Assembly (NCBI GenBank): GCA_963787205.1
Contig: CAWBCD010000003.1
Location: 186,001-250,000, forward strand
Direction: 5' to 3'
Length of the DNA: 64,000 nucleotides
Origin: DATFNI01 sp963787205
GTDB lineage: Bacteria > Bacteroidota > Rhodothermia > Balneolales > DATFMH01
Shown here: in pieces, positions 34,644-43,841 of the stretch
Layout of the letters: each line of letters opens with the position of its first letter
How positions within the stretch are numbered: position 1 is the stretch's first letter
Position numbers and translations under genes: made by a program
Notes under the pieces: model-generated
What the model saw: only the letters and a program-made list of their open reading frames with translations
What the model was told of the DNA's origin: nothing
Databases searched by the model: none

Positions 34644-35930
34644 ATGCTCCGTTGTTTCATCTTTGCCATACTATTTTGGGCTGTCCCCACTTTGTATGCT
34701 CAAAACAGAGACACCAGTGAGGTAAATGGGCGCCTGTCTGTACAGCAGGCCATAAGAATAGCGCTTGAGCGCAATCCTGAAATAAATCAGTCGCGCCAGC
34801 AGTTGTCTGCCGCTCAGGCGCGACGCTGGAACGCGATTGGACTAAATACACCTCAGCTCAGCTATTTCAGGGAAGGGATGCCATCGAATCCGGTAGCACG
34901 TCAGTTTATTCAGGGTGCAGGTTTTAGTGAACAAAGATGGGAGATCAGTCAAACGATACAATTCCCGCTTACCAGTATCTACCAGTACCGTAAACTGAAG
35001 TATAGTGCAGGTGCGGCAGAATATCAGGTAAATGCGAAAAGACTCCGGCTGAAGGCTGATGTCAAAAAGGTATATACGGATCTGGCACTGTCAATCAAAT
35101 TACTGCAATTATCGCAAGTACAGATGACACTCGCCAAACGGCTGAATGATGCTGTAACGACACAAAAAGAAGTAGGGCAATCTTCAGACATTGATTTACT
35201 GAAAGCACAGATTCAGCTGGCACAATCGCAGAACGATCTGGAAGAGTCCCAGCGCAAGCTTCATGATGCAAGATATAAGCTCTTTACAGTTATTGGGCTG
35301 GACCCGGATGAGCAAAGCTATACAATAGAATTTCCGGATACCCTTAGATATCTGGCCTTTGATGTGGATCAGGCAACAGTTCTGAGTATGCTTGAAGATC
35401 AGCCTGAGATCCAGAGTCTGAACCGCCGGTTCCAGTCGGCGCAGGCTGCAGTCAGTGAGCAAAGAAGCAGGATTTTTCCGGATATTGGAATCCATTACTA
35501 TCGCCAGGATTATGGCAACGGATTTGATTACAACGGGATATTACTGAGTCTTAACCTGCCGATTTGGTTCCCGTTTAACCAAAATGTCGCTGTGCAGGAA
35601 GCCAGGGCTGCCCGTAATGAGGTGAGATGGATGAGACAGTACACACAGCTTGAAATGAAAAAGAATATCGAGTTGTCATGGCACGGCTACAATAACAACC
35701 TGAGGATACTGCAGCGCTATCATCAGGCAATTCAGGCCCAGTCCGAGCACCTGCTGGAATTGACTTTCGAAGGGTATCAGTCGGGCCAGATCGACCTGTT
35801 AACACTGTTGGATGCCCAGCGAACATACCTGCAGAACCAGCGTGGCTATTTCCAGATCCTGCATGATTACTACTACCAACTCATCGAACTCGAAAAATAC
35901 CTGCACAAGGATATCGTCTATCATGAATAA
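34644..35930 (+). CDS. czcC: TolC-family outer-membrane efflux protein (CzcC-like)
   Basis: This 428-residue protein has a signal peptide ending AVPTLYAQ and two outer-membrane-efflux (OEP) repeats of long helices, rich in Gln and Ala. It would form the outer-membrane channel of a tripartite metal pump. The next gene starts 8 bases before its stop codon, and the pump gene follows, so CzcC, CzcB and CzcA are one operon. No ribosome site is obvious ahead of ATG 34644. Confidence 0.9.
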   Translation: MLRCFIFAILFWAVPTLYAQNRDTSEVNGRLSVQQAIRIALERNPEINQSRQQLSAAQARRWNAIGLNTPQLSYFREGMPSNPVARQFIQGAGFSEQRWEISQTIQFPLTSIYQYRKLKYSAGAAEYQVNAKRLRLKADVKKVYTDLALSIKLLQLSQVQMTLAKRLNDAVTTQKEVGQSSDIDLLKAQIQLAQSQNDLEESQRKLHDARYKLFTVIGLDPDEQSYTIEFPDTLRYLAFDVDQATVLSMLEDQPEIQSLNRRFQSAQAAVSEQRSRIFPDIGIHYYRQDYGNGFDYNGILLSLNLPIWFPFNQNVAVQEARAARNEVRWMRQYTQLEMKKNIELSWHGYNNNLRILQRYHQAIQAQSEHLLELTFEGYQSGQIDLLTLLDAQRTYLQNQRGYFQILHDYYYQLIELEKYLHKDIVYHE

Positions 35931-37131
35931 TCTATTCAATATATCACTCAAATCTGCCGGGCGTGGGTTGGTTGGAGTCTGTACGATCGGCCTCTTGATC
36001 TCCGGTTGTAACAAAAATAATACCCGACAGGAGTCACCTCAGCAGGAAACAAATCAGGCAGCAGGTGCCGTCGAGCCCGGTTTGGTCGTGCTGACCGACA
36101 AACAGGCGGATGAGCTTAATATACGGGTGAGTCGTACTGTGAGCAGTCAGTATTCTTACATCATTAATGCTCCCGGCGAAGTGCAGGCAGCCCCGGGAAA
36201 TATTTCGGTGGTCAGTGCCCCGGTAAACGGTCGGGTTGTCTCGATATACGCACACGAAGGGGAGAATGTAAGAGAAGGACAGCCGCTGCTCGATCTGGAG
36301 AGCCTGGAATTTGCCAATCTGGTCGCCGATTATCTGCAGGCTAATGCAGAGGTGATGTATCAGAATCAGCAGATGCAGCGGCTCAGTACCCTTGTGGAAC
36401 AGGGAATCAGTCCCAAAAGTGTTCAGGAACGGGTTCAAATGGACTATGCCCGTGCCCATGCTTCTGAGCAGGCAGCATTGGCACGACTTCGCGTGCTGGG
36501 TGTAGCCGAAGAGCAGATCGACGGATGGCGTAGCGGTCGGGAGTCCAAACCGTTACTGCAGATAAAGGCCGCCATAAATGGTACCATTGATGAGCATCTG
36601 ATCAATCTTGGCGAGGCTGTGAATGCCTACGACCGTCTTTTGACCGTGGTGAACAAGTCAAAGGTACTGATACGCGGTTACGTCTCACCAGATGACGCCG
36701 CATTTCTTCGTCCCGGTGATTCCCTGAATGTATACCCACAGAAAAACCATGAAGTCCATTTTGACGCAGCCGTCACAACCATTAACCCGGCCCTGGACCA
36801 GAAAAATAAAGCGGTGGTAGTAAATATTATTACACCCACACTAAATCAAACATGGGCCATACCGGGACAGTCCGTTCAGCTCGAAATAAGAACGCAAGCG
36901 CCTGTACCAGCAATAACGGTTCCGCTCAGTGCTGTAACGTACGAGGGAAAAGATGCGAACATCTTTGTGCAAATAGACCGGCTGAAATACAGGAAACAGA
37001 AAATCCAGATACGGCAGATTACCGATACATTGGCAATTGTCAGTTCTGGTCTCGTGGGCAATGAACTGGTCGCGGTATCCAATGTATTCGGACTCAAAGC
37101 GCTCAGCCGGATGAGCGAGTTTGCTGAATAA
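35923..37131 (+). CDS. czcB: RND efflux periplasmic adaptor lipoprotein (CzcB-like)
   Basis: The start is set at ATG 35923, which overlaps the CzcC gene by 8 bases and gives a lipoprotein signal with cysteine in LLISGCNKNN; 402 residues. The membrane-fusion-protein architecture is visible: a beta-barrel/lipoyl half motif VSAPVNGRVVSIYAHEGENVREGQPLLDLES, a helical hairpin, the second lipoyl half AAINGTIDEHLINLGEAV, and a C-terminal beta region. It links the inner-membrane pump to the outer-membrane channel. No His-rich metal-binding tail is visible. Confidence 0.92.
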   Translation: MNNLFNISLKSAGRGLVGVCTIGLLISGCNKNNTRQESPQQETNQAAGAVEPGLVVLTDKQADELNIRVSRTVSSQYSYIINAPGEVQAAPGNISVVSAPVNGRVVSIYAHEGENVREGQPLLDLESLEFANLVADYLQANAEVMYQNQQMQRLSTLVEQGISPKSVQERVQMDYARAHASEQAALARLRVLGVAEEQIDGWRSGRESKPLLQIKAAINGTIDEHLINLGEAVNAYDRLLTVVNKSKVLIRGYVSPDDAAFLRPGDSLNVYPQKNHEVHFDAAVTTINPALDQKNKAVVVNIITPTLNQTWAIPGQSVQLEIRTQAPVPAITVPLSAVTYEGKDANIFVQIDRLKYRKQKIQIRQITDTLAIVSSGLVGNELVAVSNVFGLKALSRMSEFAE

Positions 37132-37141
37132 GGAGGCACAG

Positions 37142-40100
37142 ATGTTAAAACGCATTATCGATTTCAGCCTCAAGCAGAAGTTCGTAGCCATCGCACTCGT
37201 CCTGTTGATGGGAGCGGCTGGTGTGGATGCACTGATGAACATCCCCATCAACTCGCTGCCCGATGTCACGCCTGTGCAGGTGCTTATCATCACAAAATCG
37301 GGCCGTTATTCTCCGTATGATGTCGAGAAGCTGGTCAGTTTCCCGATTGAACAGGCTATGAATGGGTTACCGGATGTGGCCGAGGTGCGATCGATATCTC
37401 AGTTTGGTCTGTCCATTGTCACCGTCCGGTTCGACGAAGGCACGGATATCTATTTTGCAAGGCAGTTGATTAGTCAGCGTGTGCAGAGTATTTCCGGTGA
37501 ACTGCCGCCTGGTGTGTCGTCACCGCAACTGGGACCCACATCCACGGCTCTGGGTGAGATCTACCAGTATGTTATAAGGGGAGATGGATACTCGCTCACC
37601 GAACTCCGTACCATCCAGGATTGGCTGATTGCACCTCAGCTAAAGACCATTCGGGGCGTTACGGAAATCAACTCTTTTGGCGGGTTCGTCAAGCAGTATC
37701 AGATTTTGGTCCAACCCGAACGTCTGCGTGCTTTTGATATCTCACTGAAAGATATCATCGATGCGGTTGAGAATAATAACAGCGTATCAGGCGGTAACTA
37801 TCTCGAGCACAACCAGGAGCAGTATATCATTCGTGGCTATGGCCAGATTACGAGTATAAATGACATCAACCAGATTATCGTCCGCAAGATCCAGGGGCGA
37901 CCGATCTACATAAGGGATGTGGCTGATGTGAGTCTGGGACAGCAAATACGCCAGGGGGGCGTCACTCAGAATGGCAAAGGTGAGATCGTGACAGGGATCG
38001 TGATGATGCTTCGTGGGGGGAACGGACGGAAAGTCATCCAGGATGTAGATGACAAGGTAAAGGAAATAAACCAAGGCTTGCCGAAGGGAGTTTCTATAGA
38101 ACGTTTTTATGATCAGTCGGATCTGGTAGAACGAACAACAGACACGGTGAAAACGAACCTTGTGGAGGGTGGATTTTTTGTGATCGCCGTGCTGTTGCTC
38201 TTGCTGGGTGAGATATCGGGAGCCCTGATTGTTGCGTCAGTAATTCCATTTTCTATGCTGTTCGCATTCATTGGAATGCGTGACATGGGACTTGCAGCCA
38301 ATCTGATGAGTTTGGGTGCTATCGACTTCGGTATGGTAGTCGACGGGTCGGTTGTGATGGTGGAGAACATCGTCCATAAACTGCAGAGTACCCCGGACAA
38401 GCCAAAGCTGTTGCTGATTCGTAAAGCCGCACACGAAGTCGCTCGTCCTATCTTTTTTGGAGTATTGATCATCCTGATGGTGTATGTCCCGATCATGACC
38501 TTCCAGGGTATGGAAGGCATTCTCTACCGGCCGATGGCCATTACAGTGGCCTCAGCTGTATTTGGATCGCTGCTGCTCGCTCTTGTCTACGTGCCGGCGA
38601 TGACGGCAATCATATTCAGAAAAGGGGTGAAGATAAGGAAGAATTACGTGATTGACTGGCTCAGACCTCTCTATGAGCGTGCCCTTACGGCGAGTGTGAA
38701 TCACAGATGGCGTACAATAATTGTAGCGCTGGTCGTCTTTGTCGTTTCAATAGCCATGATCCCATTTTTGGGTACGGAATTCCTGCCGGAACTCGATGAA
38801 GGATCGATACTGGTGGAACAGGTTCGAATGCCCTCAATCACGCTTGATCAGTCGATAGAACGCGCGAATCATCTTGCCGGGGTACTCATGCGTGAGATCC
38901 CGGAGATTAAAACGGTAGTCCCGAAGACCGGGCGATCAGATTTGGCCAACGACTGGATGGGCGTACACCAGACAGACGTCTGGATAGTGTTGAAGCCGAT
39001 GGACCAATGGCGCAACGGGATGACCAAAGAGAAGATCATCGATCAAATCAGACCGCATCTTGAAGAGGAGCCGGGATTGTCTTATAACTTTACCCAGCCT
39101 ATCGCGATGCGTGTGGATGAGCTCACGAGCGGCGTGAAATCGGATCTGGCAGTTAAGATATTCGGGGAAAATCTGGACACATTAAATGCCCTTGGGTCAC
39201 GTATCAGCCAGATGCTGACTGGTCTTCAGGGAACAGACAATTTTTATATGGAGCGTACCAGTGGTCAGCCCTACCTGAATATCCGGATCAATCGTGATGC
39301 CGTTGCCTCCTATGGATTGAATGCCAGTGACGTGCAGCGTGTCATTGAGGCTGGCATCGGCGGACAAGCTGCCGGACAGGTGTTCGAAGGGCAACGCCGT
39401 TTCGATATCATGGTTCGTTTTCCAAAAGATATTCGATCCAACTTCGAGGATGTGATGAACATACCGGTCCACTTACCTACAGGTGGCTCGATTCCACTTA
39501 AAGAAGTCTCCGATGTGGTACCGGAAGAGAGGGCGAGAGAGATTATACGCGAAAACGGCTGGCGGCGTGTGATCATTGGCATCAACATACATGATATCGA
39601 TATGGGGTCGTACGTTACCAACCTGAAGGAAGCGATCCAGACCCGCCTCAACCTGCCTGCTGGTTATTTCCTCGAATACGGCGGATCCTTTGAAAACCAA
39701 CAGCGTGCGATGAATCACCTCTTAATAGTGGTTCCGCTTTCGCTTTTTATCATACTGGGACTCTTGTACATGATGTTCGGCCAGATCCGGTATGCCTTTC
39801 TGATCTTCCTGAATCTCCCGTTTGCTCTGTCGGGCGGCATCTTTTTGTTGTTGCTGCGGGGCCTGTATCTATCCGTATCAGCAAGCATTGGTTTCGTGGC
39901 TTTATTCGGAGTAGCGGTACTTAACGGCATTGTGCTTATTGCTCATATGAACGATTTGCGAACCAAAGGGTATTCGGTCCGGGAAGCCGTTATAAGAGGT
40001 GGTGTCGACCGCCTTCGTCCGGTACTAATGACAGCCCTCGTTGCCAGCTTTGGTTTCATTCCCATGGCCTTCAACGTCGGTCCCGGTTCGGAAGTGCAGC

Positions 40101-40258
40101 GGCCGCTGGCTACGGTAGTCATAGGCGGACTTATAACGTCAACTCTTCTTACGCTGCTCGTTCTGCCTACGATCTACAATTGGATCGAAAAAGACAGTCA
40201 CATTCCGGGACACAGTGACGAATTCGAAAGGGCCGTTGCATCGGACAATGATCAGTGA
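37142..40258 (+). CDS. czcA: Heavy-metal efflux RND pump (CzcA-like)
   Basis: This 1038-residue inner-membrane proton antiporter has about twelve transmembrane helices and two large periplasmic loops. The TM4 motif is IDFGMVVDGSVVMVENIV, the D-F-G-x-x-x-D-G type associated with divalent-cation pumps rather than the Cu/Ag CusA type. The start is ATG 37142, six bases after AGGAGG at 37131-37136; a TTG seven codons earlier would place that site inside the gene. It is preceded by its adaptor and channel genes. The stop codon is embedded in a heptamer array. Confidence 0.95.
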   Translation: MLKRIIDFSLKQKFVAIALVLLMGAAGVDALMNIPINSLPDVTPVQVLIITKSGRYSPYDVEKLVSFPIEQAMNGLPDVAEVRSISQFGLSIVTVRFDEGTDIYFARQLISQRVQSISGELPPGVSSPQLGPTSTALGEIYQYVIRGDGYSLTELRTIQDWLIAPQLKTIRGVTEINSFGGFVKQYQILVQPERLRAFDISLKDIIDAVENNNSVSGGNYLEHNQEQYIIRGYGQITSINDINQIIVRKIQGRPIYIRDVADVSLGQQIRQGGVTQNGKGEIVTGIVMMLRGGNGRKVIQDVDDKVKEINQGLPKGVSIERFYDQSDLVERTTDTVKTNLVEGGFFVIAVLLLLLGEISGALIVASVIPFSMLFAFIGMRDMGLAANLMSLGAIDFGMVVDGSVVMVENIVHKLQSTPDKPKLLLIRKAAHEVARPIFFGVLIILMVYVPIMTFQGMEGILYRPMAITVASAVFGSLLLALVYVPAMTAIIFRKGVKIRKNYVIDWLRPLYERALTASVNHRWRTIIVALVVFVVSIAMIPFLGTEFLPELDEGSILVEQVRMPSITLDQSIERANHLAGVLMREIPEIKTVVPKTGRSDLANDWMGVHQTDVWIVLKPMDQWRNGMTKEKIIDQIRPHLEEEPGLSYNFTQPIAMRVDELTSGVKSDLAVKIFGENLDTLNALGSRISQMLTGLQGTDNFYMERTSGQPYLNIRINRDAVASYGLNASDVQRVIEAGIGGQAAGQVFEGQRRFDIMVRFPKDIRSNFEDVMNIPVHLPTGGSIPLKEVSDVVPEERAREIIRENGWRRVIIGINIHDIDMGSYVTNLKEAIQTRLNLPAGYFLEYGGSFENQQRAMNHLLIVVPLSLFIILGLLYMMFGQIRYAFLIFLNLPFALSGGIFLLLLRGLYLSVSASIGFVALFGVAVLNGIVLIAHMNDLRTKGYSVREAVIRGGVDRLRPVLMTALVASFGFIPMAFNVGPGSEVQRPLATVVIGGLITSTLLTLLVLPTIYNWIEKDSHIPGHSDEFERAVASDNDQ

Positions 40259-40278
40259 GCAGTTATCAGTAAACGGTG
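40251..40278. repeat. Heptamer array spanning the czcA stop codon
   Basis: ATCAGTG, AGCAGTT, ATCAGTA, AACGGTG run from 40251 to 40278. The TGA stop (40256-40258) lies within it, so the last residue or two of CzcA are encoded by the array. Confidence 0.7.
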
Positions 40279-40594
40279 CGCTGATGCAAGAATCTGGTTT
40301 GTTGCCTCTGATATTGCAAGTTGTTGCGCAGATGGAGCAATGGGATAGATACCGACTTTATCCAGATATTTCACTTGTATCTGAATCTGATTTTGGCCTA
40401 AATACACACTTTTTTAAAAAGAATTGACTAATTGTTTGGATTTTCACGATAAAAGTATGGATAATAAGCGTCATAGATTCCTCTTAATTCTGGTTTAGGG
40501 TTTGCATCCCCTTGTCAAAAGGCGAATCGGAGATTTATTAGTTAACGGGGATCTATTCGTATGAATTGAACATTTATGAAACACTATAATCCTT
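40279..40594. other. Intergenic region upstream of the GH3 gene
   Basis: About 316 bases, AT-rich toward the right. No gene, terminator or clear promoter was found. No Shine-Dalgarno sequence precedes the GH3 start. Confidence 0.45.
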
Positions 40595-43144
40595 ATGAAT
40601 AAACATTGTTATTACAAAAAAGCGCTTCTGCCTCTGTTAGCTGTTTTGTTGTGGGCTTTACCGGTGGTGGTCATGGCCCAGTCTAAACTTGACGATGCCT
40701 CAGTAGACAAGAAAGTGGATGAATTGCTTCAAAAGCTAACGCTTAAAGAGAAAATTAAGTTACTCGGTGGCACAGGCTTCACTACTCAACCAATTCCACG
40801 TCTTGGAATTCCGGCACTGAAGATGGATGATGGTCCCATCGGGGTTCGCTGGGGAAAAGCAACCACATTCCCGAGTGGTACAGACATGGCCGCAAGCTGG
40901 GATACAACACTGTTGCGTAAAGTCGGGCAAGTGATAGGCCAGGAAGTAAAAGGTAAAGGGCGTCAGGTTATTCTGGGGCCGAATGTGAATATAGCCCGGA
41001 ATCCCCGGAATGGAAGAACCTTCGAAGCATATGGAGAAGATCCGTTTTTGACTTCCCAAATGGCTGTCAATTATATCGAAGGAGTTCAGTCGGAGGGAGT
41101 TGCCGCCACTGTAAAACACTTCGTTGGGAATTCCCAGGAATATGAACGAATGAACGTGAATTCTGAGATCGGTCAGCGTGCCCTGCATGAAATTTATTTT
41201 CCCGCCTTCAAGGCGGCTGTTCAACAGGCTCATGTACTTGCCATCATGCCTGCTTATAACAAGCTGAACGGTACGTTCTGCGCCGAAAATAAATATCTGC
41301 TCACAGATGTATTGCGCAATGACTGGGGGTTCCGGTATCTTGCCATGTCTGATTGGGGCGCTGTTCACTCGGCGATGCCCACGGAAACAAGCGGCATTGA
41401 TCTGGAGATGCCCATGGGTCAATTCCTGAATGAACAATCCCTCATGCCTCTGATTAAGGATGGTAAAGTTAGCGAGACGACCATAAATGAACAGGTCCGT
41501 CATATCCTGAGGGTTATTGTTAAGCTTGGGCTTTTGCAAAATCCGGGGAAAGAGGACCCGTCGATGATCAACTCAAAAGCACATCAGGAAGTGGCACTAC
41601 AGGCTGCCAAAGAAGGCATTGTTCTGCTGGAGAACAAGAATCAGACCTTGCCGCTTAACCTGTCAGGAGTACATAACATCACGGTCGTTGGTCCCGGCGC
41701 AAAACATGTGTTCCGTGGCGGAGGCAGTGCCATGGCCATCCCTTACTTCTATGTAACTCCCTGGGAAGCAATGATGAAAAAAATTGGTAATCGAGCTCAT
41801 GTAAATTATTTCCCCGGTATCATCATGGGTGATGAAGCTAAGGCAATAACAGGTTCCTCATTACACACCGGAAAAATCTCCGGTGCCTCAGAAGGACTCA
41901 AGGGTGAATATTTTAACAACGACTCATTTTCCGGTAAACCCGTCTACACACGTACCGACAAATCAGTCAGTTTGGGGTTGGGCGATGTTACCAACGGCGT
42001 GGATATCTCGGATGTGATACCGAATAAAAATATATCGGATCAGTTTAAAAATGGATTCTCCATGCGCTGGACCGGATATCTGAGTACGCCAAAATCAGGG
42101 GAATATATCATCGATGTCACCGACAACAATGGGATGGATTTCTATTTCGATGGAAAGAAAGTGCTTAGCGCCAGGTTGCGATATGGTATCGGTATACACA
42201 GTTACAAAGTGAATCTGCAAGCTGGCAAGCGATATCCAATTCGCCTGGATTATTTCTTCCGCGGGAATGGCATCAATATCAAGCTTGGCATCCGGCGTCC
42301 TAATGATTATCTGATCAAACAAGCGGCGGAAGCAGCCCGCAAGTCCGATTTGGTTCTGGCTTTTGTAGGCCGGAGCAGGTATGATGTGTCTGAAGGGCAT
42401 GATCTGACATCCCTGCGTTTGCCGGGTAACCAGGACGAACTTTTGGATGCTCTGACCAAGGCGAATCCCAAAACCGTTGTCGTTATCTCAACCGGTGAGG
42501 CCGTAGAGATGGATCCATGGAATAAACAAGCCGGTGCCGTAGTTGACGCCTGGTTTGGCGGCGAGGAAGCAGGCAATGCCATCGCCGATGTGTTGATGGG
42601 CGATTACAATCCATCCGGTAAGTTGCCTTTGACATTTCCCTATCGCTGGGATCAGACATCTGCTTCCAAAACATATGCGAAGCAGGACAGCACAGCACCT
42701 CATCAGGAAGGCATCCTGGTCGGGTATCGTTATTTTGATGCGCATCACATCAAACCGTTATATCCTTTCGGTTACGGTTTGTCGTATACCACGTTCAATC
42801 TGAGTAACGTCTCAGCTGGTAAGATGGGTGGCGGCTCAGACGCCTATGTTGATGTTCACTTCACAGTAAAAAACACCGGCGACCGCGCAGGAGCCGAAGT
42901 TTCCCAGGTGTACATTCACAAACCCAACTCGAAGGTGGAACGCGCACCTCACGCCCTGAAAGGATTCTCAAGAGTATATCTTGAAGCCGGACAAAGCAAG
43001 GAAGTGACCGTTAAGATTCCAAAGAGCGAGTTCGCCTATTATGATGTCGATGCAAAGAAATGGACTGTAGAACCGGGCGCCTATGAAATACTGGTCGGCA
43101 CCTCATCGAGTGATCTACCTTTGCACACGACGGTTAACTGGTAG
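40595..43144 (+). CDS. Secreted GH3 beta-glucosidase with inserted PA14 domain
   Basis: This 849-residue enzyme has a signal peptide (MNKHCYYKKALLPLLAVLLWALPVVVMAQ). The GH3 N-terminal barrel carries the nucleophile D253 in AMSDWGAVHS and the conserved KHFVGN / MPAYNKLNG segments. A PA14-like module (about residues 430-570, with LKGEYFNN, FSMRWTGYLSTPKSGEY and NNGMDFYFDGKKV) is inserted in the second catalytic domain. A C-terminal fibronectin-III-like domain follows from about residue 740. It likely removes beta-linked glucose or xylose residues from plant-type oligosaccharides in the periplasm. Confidence 0.95.
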   Translation: MNKHCYYKKALLPLLAVLLWALPVVVMAQSKLDDASVDKKVDELLQKLTLKEKIKLLGGTGFTTQPIPRLGIPALKMDDGPIGVRWGKATTFPSGTDMAASWDTTLLRKVGQVIGQEVKGKGRQVILGPNVNIARNPRNGRTFEAYGEDPFLTSQMAVNYIEGVQSEGVAATVKHFVGNSQEYERMNVNSEIGQRALHEIYFPAFKAAVQQAHVLAIMPAYNKLNGTFCAENKYLLTDVLRNDWGFRYLAMSDWGAVHSAMPTETSGIDLEMPMGQFLNEQSLMPLIKDGKVSETTINEQVRHILRVIVKLGLLQNPGKEDPSMINSKAHQEVALQAAKEGIVLLENKNQTLPLNLSGVHNITVVGPGAKHVFRGGGSAMAIPYFYVTPWEAMMKKIGNRAHVNYFPGIIMGDEAKAITGSSLHTGKISGASEGLKGEYFNNDSFSGKPVYTRTDKSVSLGLGDVTNGVDISDVIPNKNISDQFKNGFSMRWTGYLSTPKSGEYIIDVTDNNGMDFYFDGKKVLSARLRYGIGIHSYKVNLQAGKRYPIRLDYFFRGNGINIKLGIRRPNDYLIKQAAEAARKSDLVLAFVGRSRYDVSEGHDLTSLRLPGNQDELLDALTKANPKTVVVISTGEAVEMDPWNKQAGAVVDAWFGGEEAGNAIADVLMGDYNPSGKLPLTFPYRWDQTSASKTYAKQDSTAPHQEGILVGYRYFDAHHIKPLYPFGYGLSYTTFNLSNVSAGKMGGGSDAYVDVHFTVKNTGDRAGAEVSQVYIHKPNSKVERAPHALKGFSRVYLEAGQSKEVTVKIPKSEFAYYDVDAKKWTVEPGAYEILVGTSSSDLPLHTTVNW

Positions 43145-43193
43145 TATTTTATGTTGAAAACAGGAATCGGCTCCACAGCCTGTTCCATTCTTT

Positions 43194-43318
43194 TGTCATC
43201 CTGATTTTATTCGCCGCGGCGGATAAAATCAGGATCTCGTGGAAACTGCCGAGGATCGTTGCAGGATGTCAGCGAGCTCCTACGTTGTTCCGAAAGTCGG
43301 ACCAACTTCAGGATGACA
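43194..43318. repeat. TGTCATCCTGA...TCAGGATGACA inverted-repeat element
   Basis: TGTCATCCTGA (43194-43204) and its perfect reverse complement TCAGGATGACA (43308-43318) bound 125 bases. Inside is a long hairpin, ATTTTATTCGCCG pairing with CGGCGGATAAAAT. The stretch AGGATCTCG is shared with other copies. It sits immediately upstream of the heptamer array that precedes the four-helix-bundle gene. Confidence 0.9.
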
Positions 43319-43341
43319 TCCTTTTTTATAAAACAATTAAT

Positions 43342-43376
43342 ATCGAACGTCGAACATTGAATTTCGAATGATGAAA
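43342..43376. repeat. Heptamer array upstream of the four-helix-bundle gene
   Basis: ATCGAAC, GTCGAAC, ATTGAAT, TTCGAAT and GATGAAA run from 43342 to 43376, ending 14 bases before the ATG. The word is the reverse complement of the ATTCGAT units found just after the gene at 43795-43822. Confidence 0.85.
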
Positions 43377-43390
43377 TAAAGAGAGAGCAA

Positions 43391-43780
43391 ATGAATGAGC
43401 GCGATTATGGTAAACGGAAGTATGATCTGGAAGAACGGCTGATTGATTTTGCTATTTCAGTAATAAAGATTTCTGAAAGTCTTAAAAGTAGTGCTGCCGG
43501 CAGACATATATCGGGCCAACTCGTTCGATCTGGAACCTCGCCTGCTCTGCATTATGGCGAAGCGCAAAGTGAGGAATCAATGAATAATTTCATTCACAAA
43601 CTTAAAATCTTGTTGAAAGAACTCAGAGAAACTCTGGTGGCACTCAAAATTATAGCAAAAGTTCCATTGACTCCTAAATTGGAATTGGTGGAAACCGGAT
43701 TAATCGAATGCAGTGAATTAATTGCCATTTTCGACAAAAGCATCCAGACAGCAAGAAAGAATTCAGTGGTAAAGAAATGA
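43391..43780 (+). CDS. Four-helix-bundle protein, S23 / 23S-rRNA-IVS-protein family
   Basis: This 129-residue protein belongs to the S23 (TIGR02436-type) family, once found in intervening sequences of 23S rRNA. Typical segments are DLEERLIDFAISVIKISESL, the conserved ISGQLVRSGTSPALHYGEAQ, and HKLKILLKELRETLVALKIIAK. It would form a pentameric four-helix bundle; the same fold is used by Avd of diversity-generating retroelements. Molecular function is unknown. It lies between two glycoside-hydrolase genes and is bounded by inverted heptamer arrays, with a TGTCATCCTGA element further left. This suggests an inserted cassette. Confidence 0.9.
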   Translation: MNERDYGKRKYDLEERLIDFAISVIKISESLKSSAAGRHISGQLVRSGTSPALHYGEAQSEESMNNFIHKLKILLKELRETLVALKIIAKVPLTPKLELVETGLIECSELIAIFDKSIQTARKNSVVKK

Positions 43781-43794
43781 ACGAGTCGTCAAGA

Positions 43795-43822
43795 ATTCGA
43801 TATTCGATATTTGATATTCAAT
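43795..43822. repeat. Heptamer array downstream of the four-helix-bundle gene
   Basis: ATTCGAT, ATTCGAT, ATTTGAT, ATTCAAT run from 43795 to 43822. It starts 15 bases after the gene's stop codon and is inverted relative to the upstream array. AGGAGG, the ribosome site of the GH97 gene, follows immediately. Confidence 0.88.
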
Positions 43823-43841
43823 ATTTCTAGGAGGAGTTGGC

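Noticed and set aside
40215..40427. 70-residue plus-strand frame after czcA
   Set aside because: It starts inside czcA and overlaps the heptamer array; no ribosome site or family features.
40760..41539. 259-residue minus-strand frame opposite the GH3 gene
   Set aside because: Shadow of a clear GH3 catalytic domain.
43342..43822. CRISPR-like or diversity-generating retroelement interpretation of the S23 region
   Set aside because: Units are contiguous 7-mers without spacers, and no reverse transcriptase, template repeat or variable repeat is visible.
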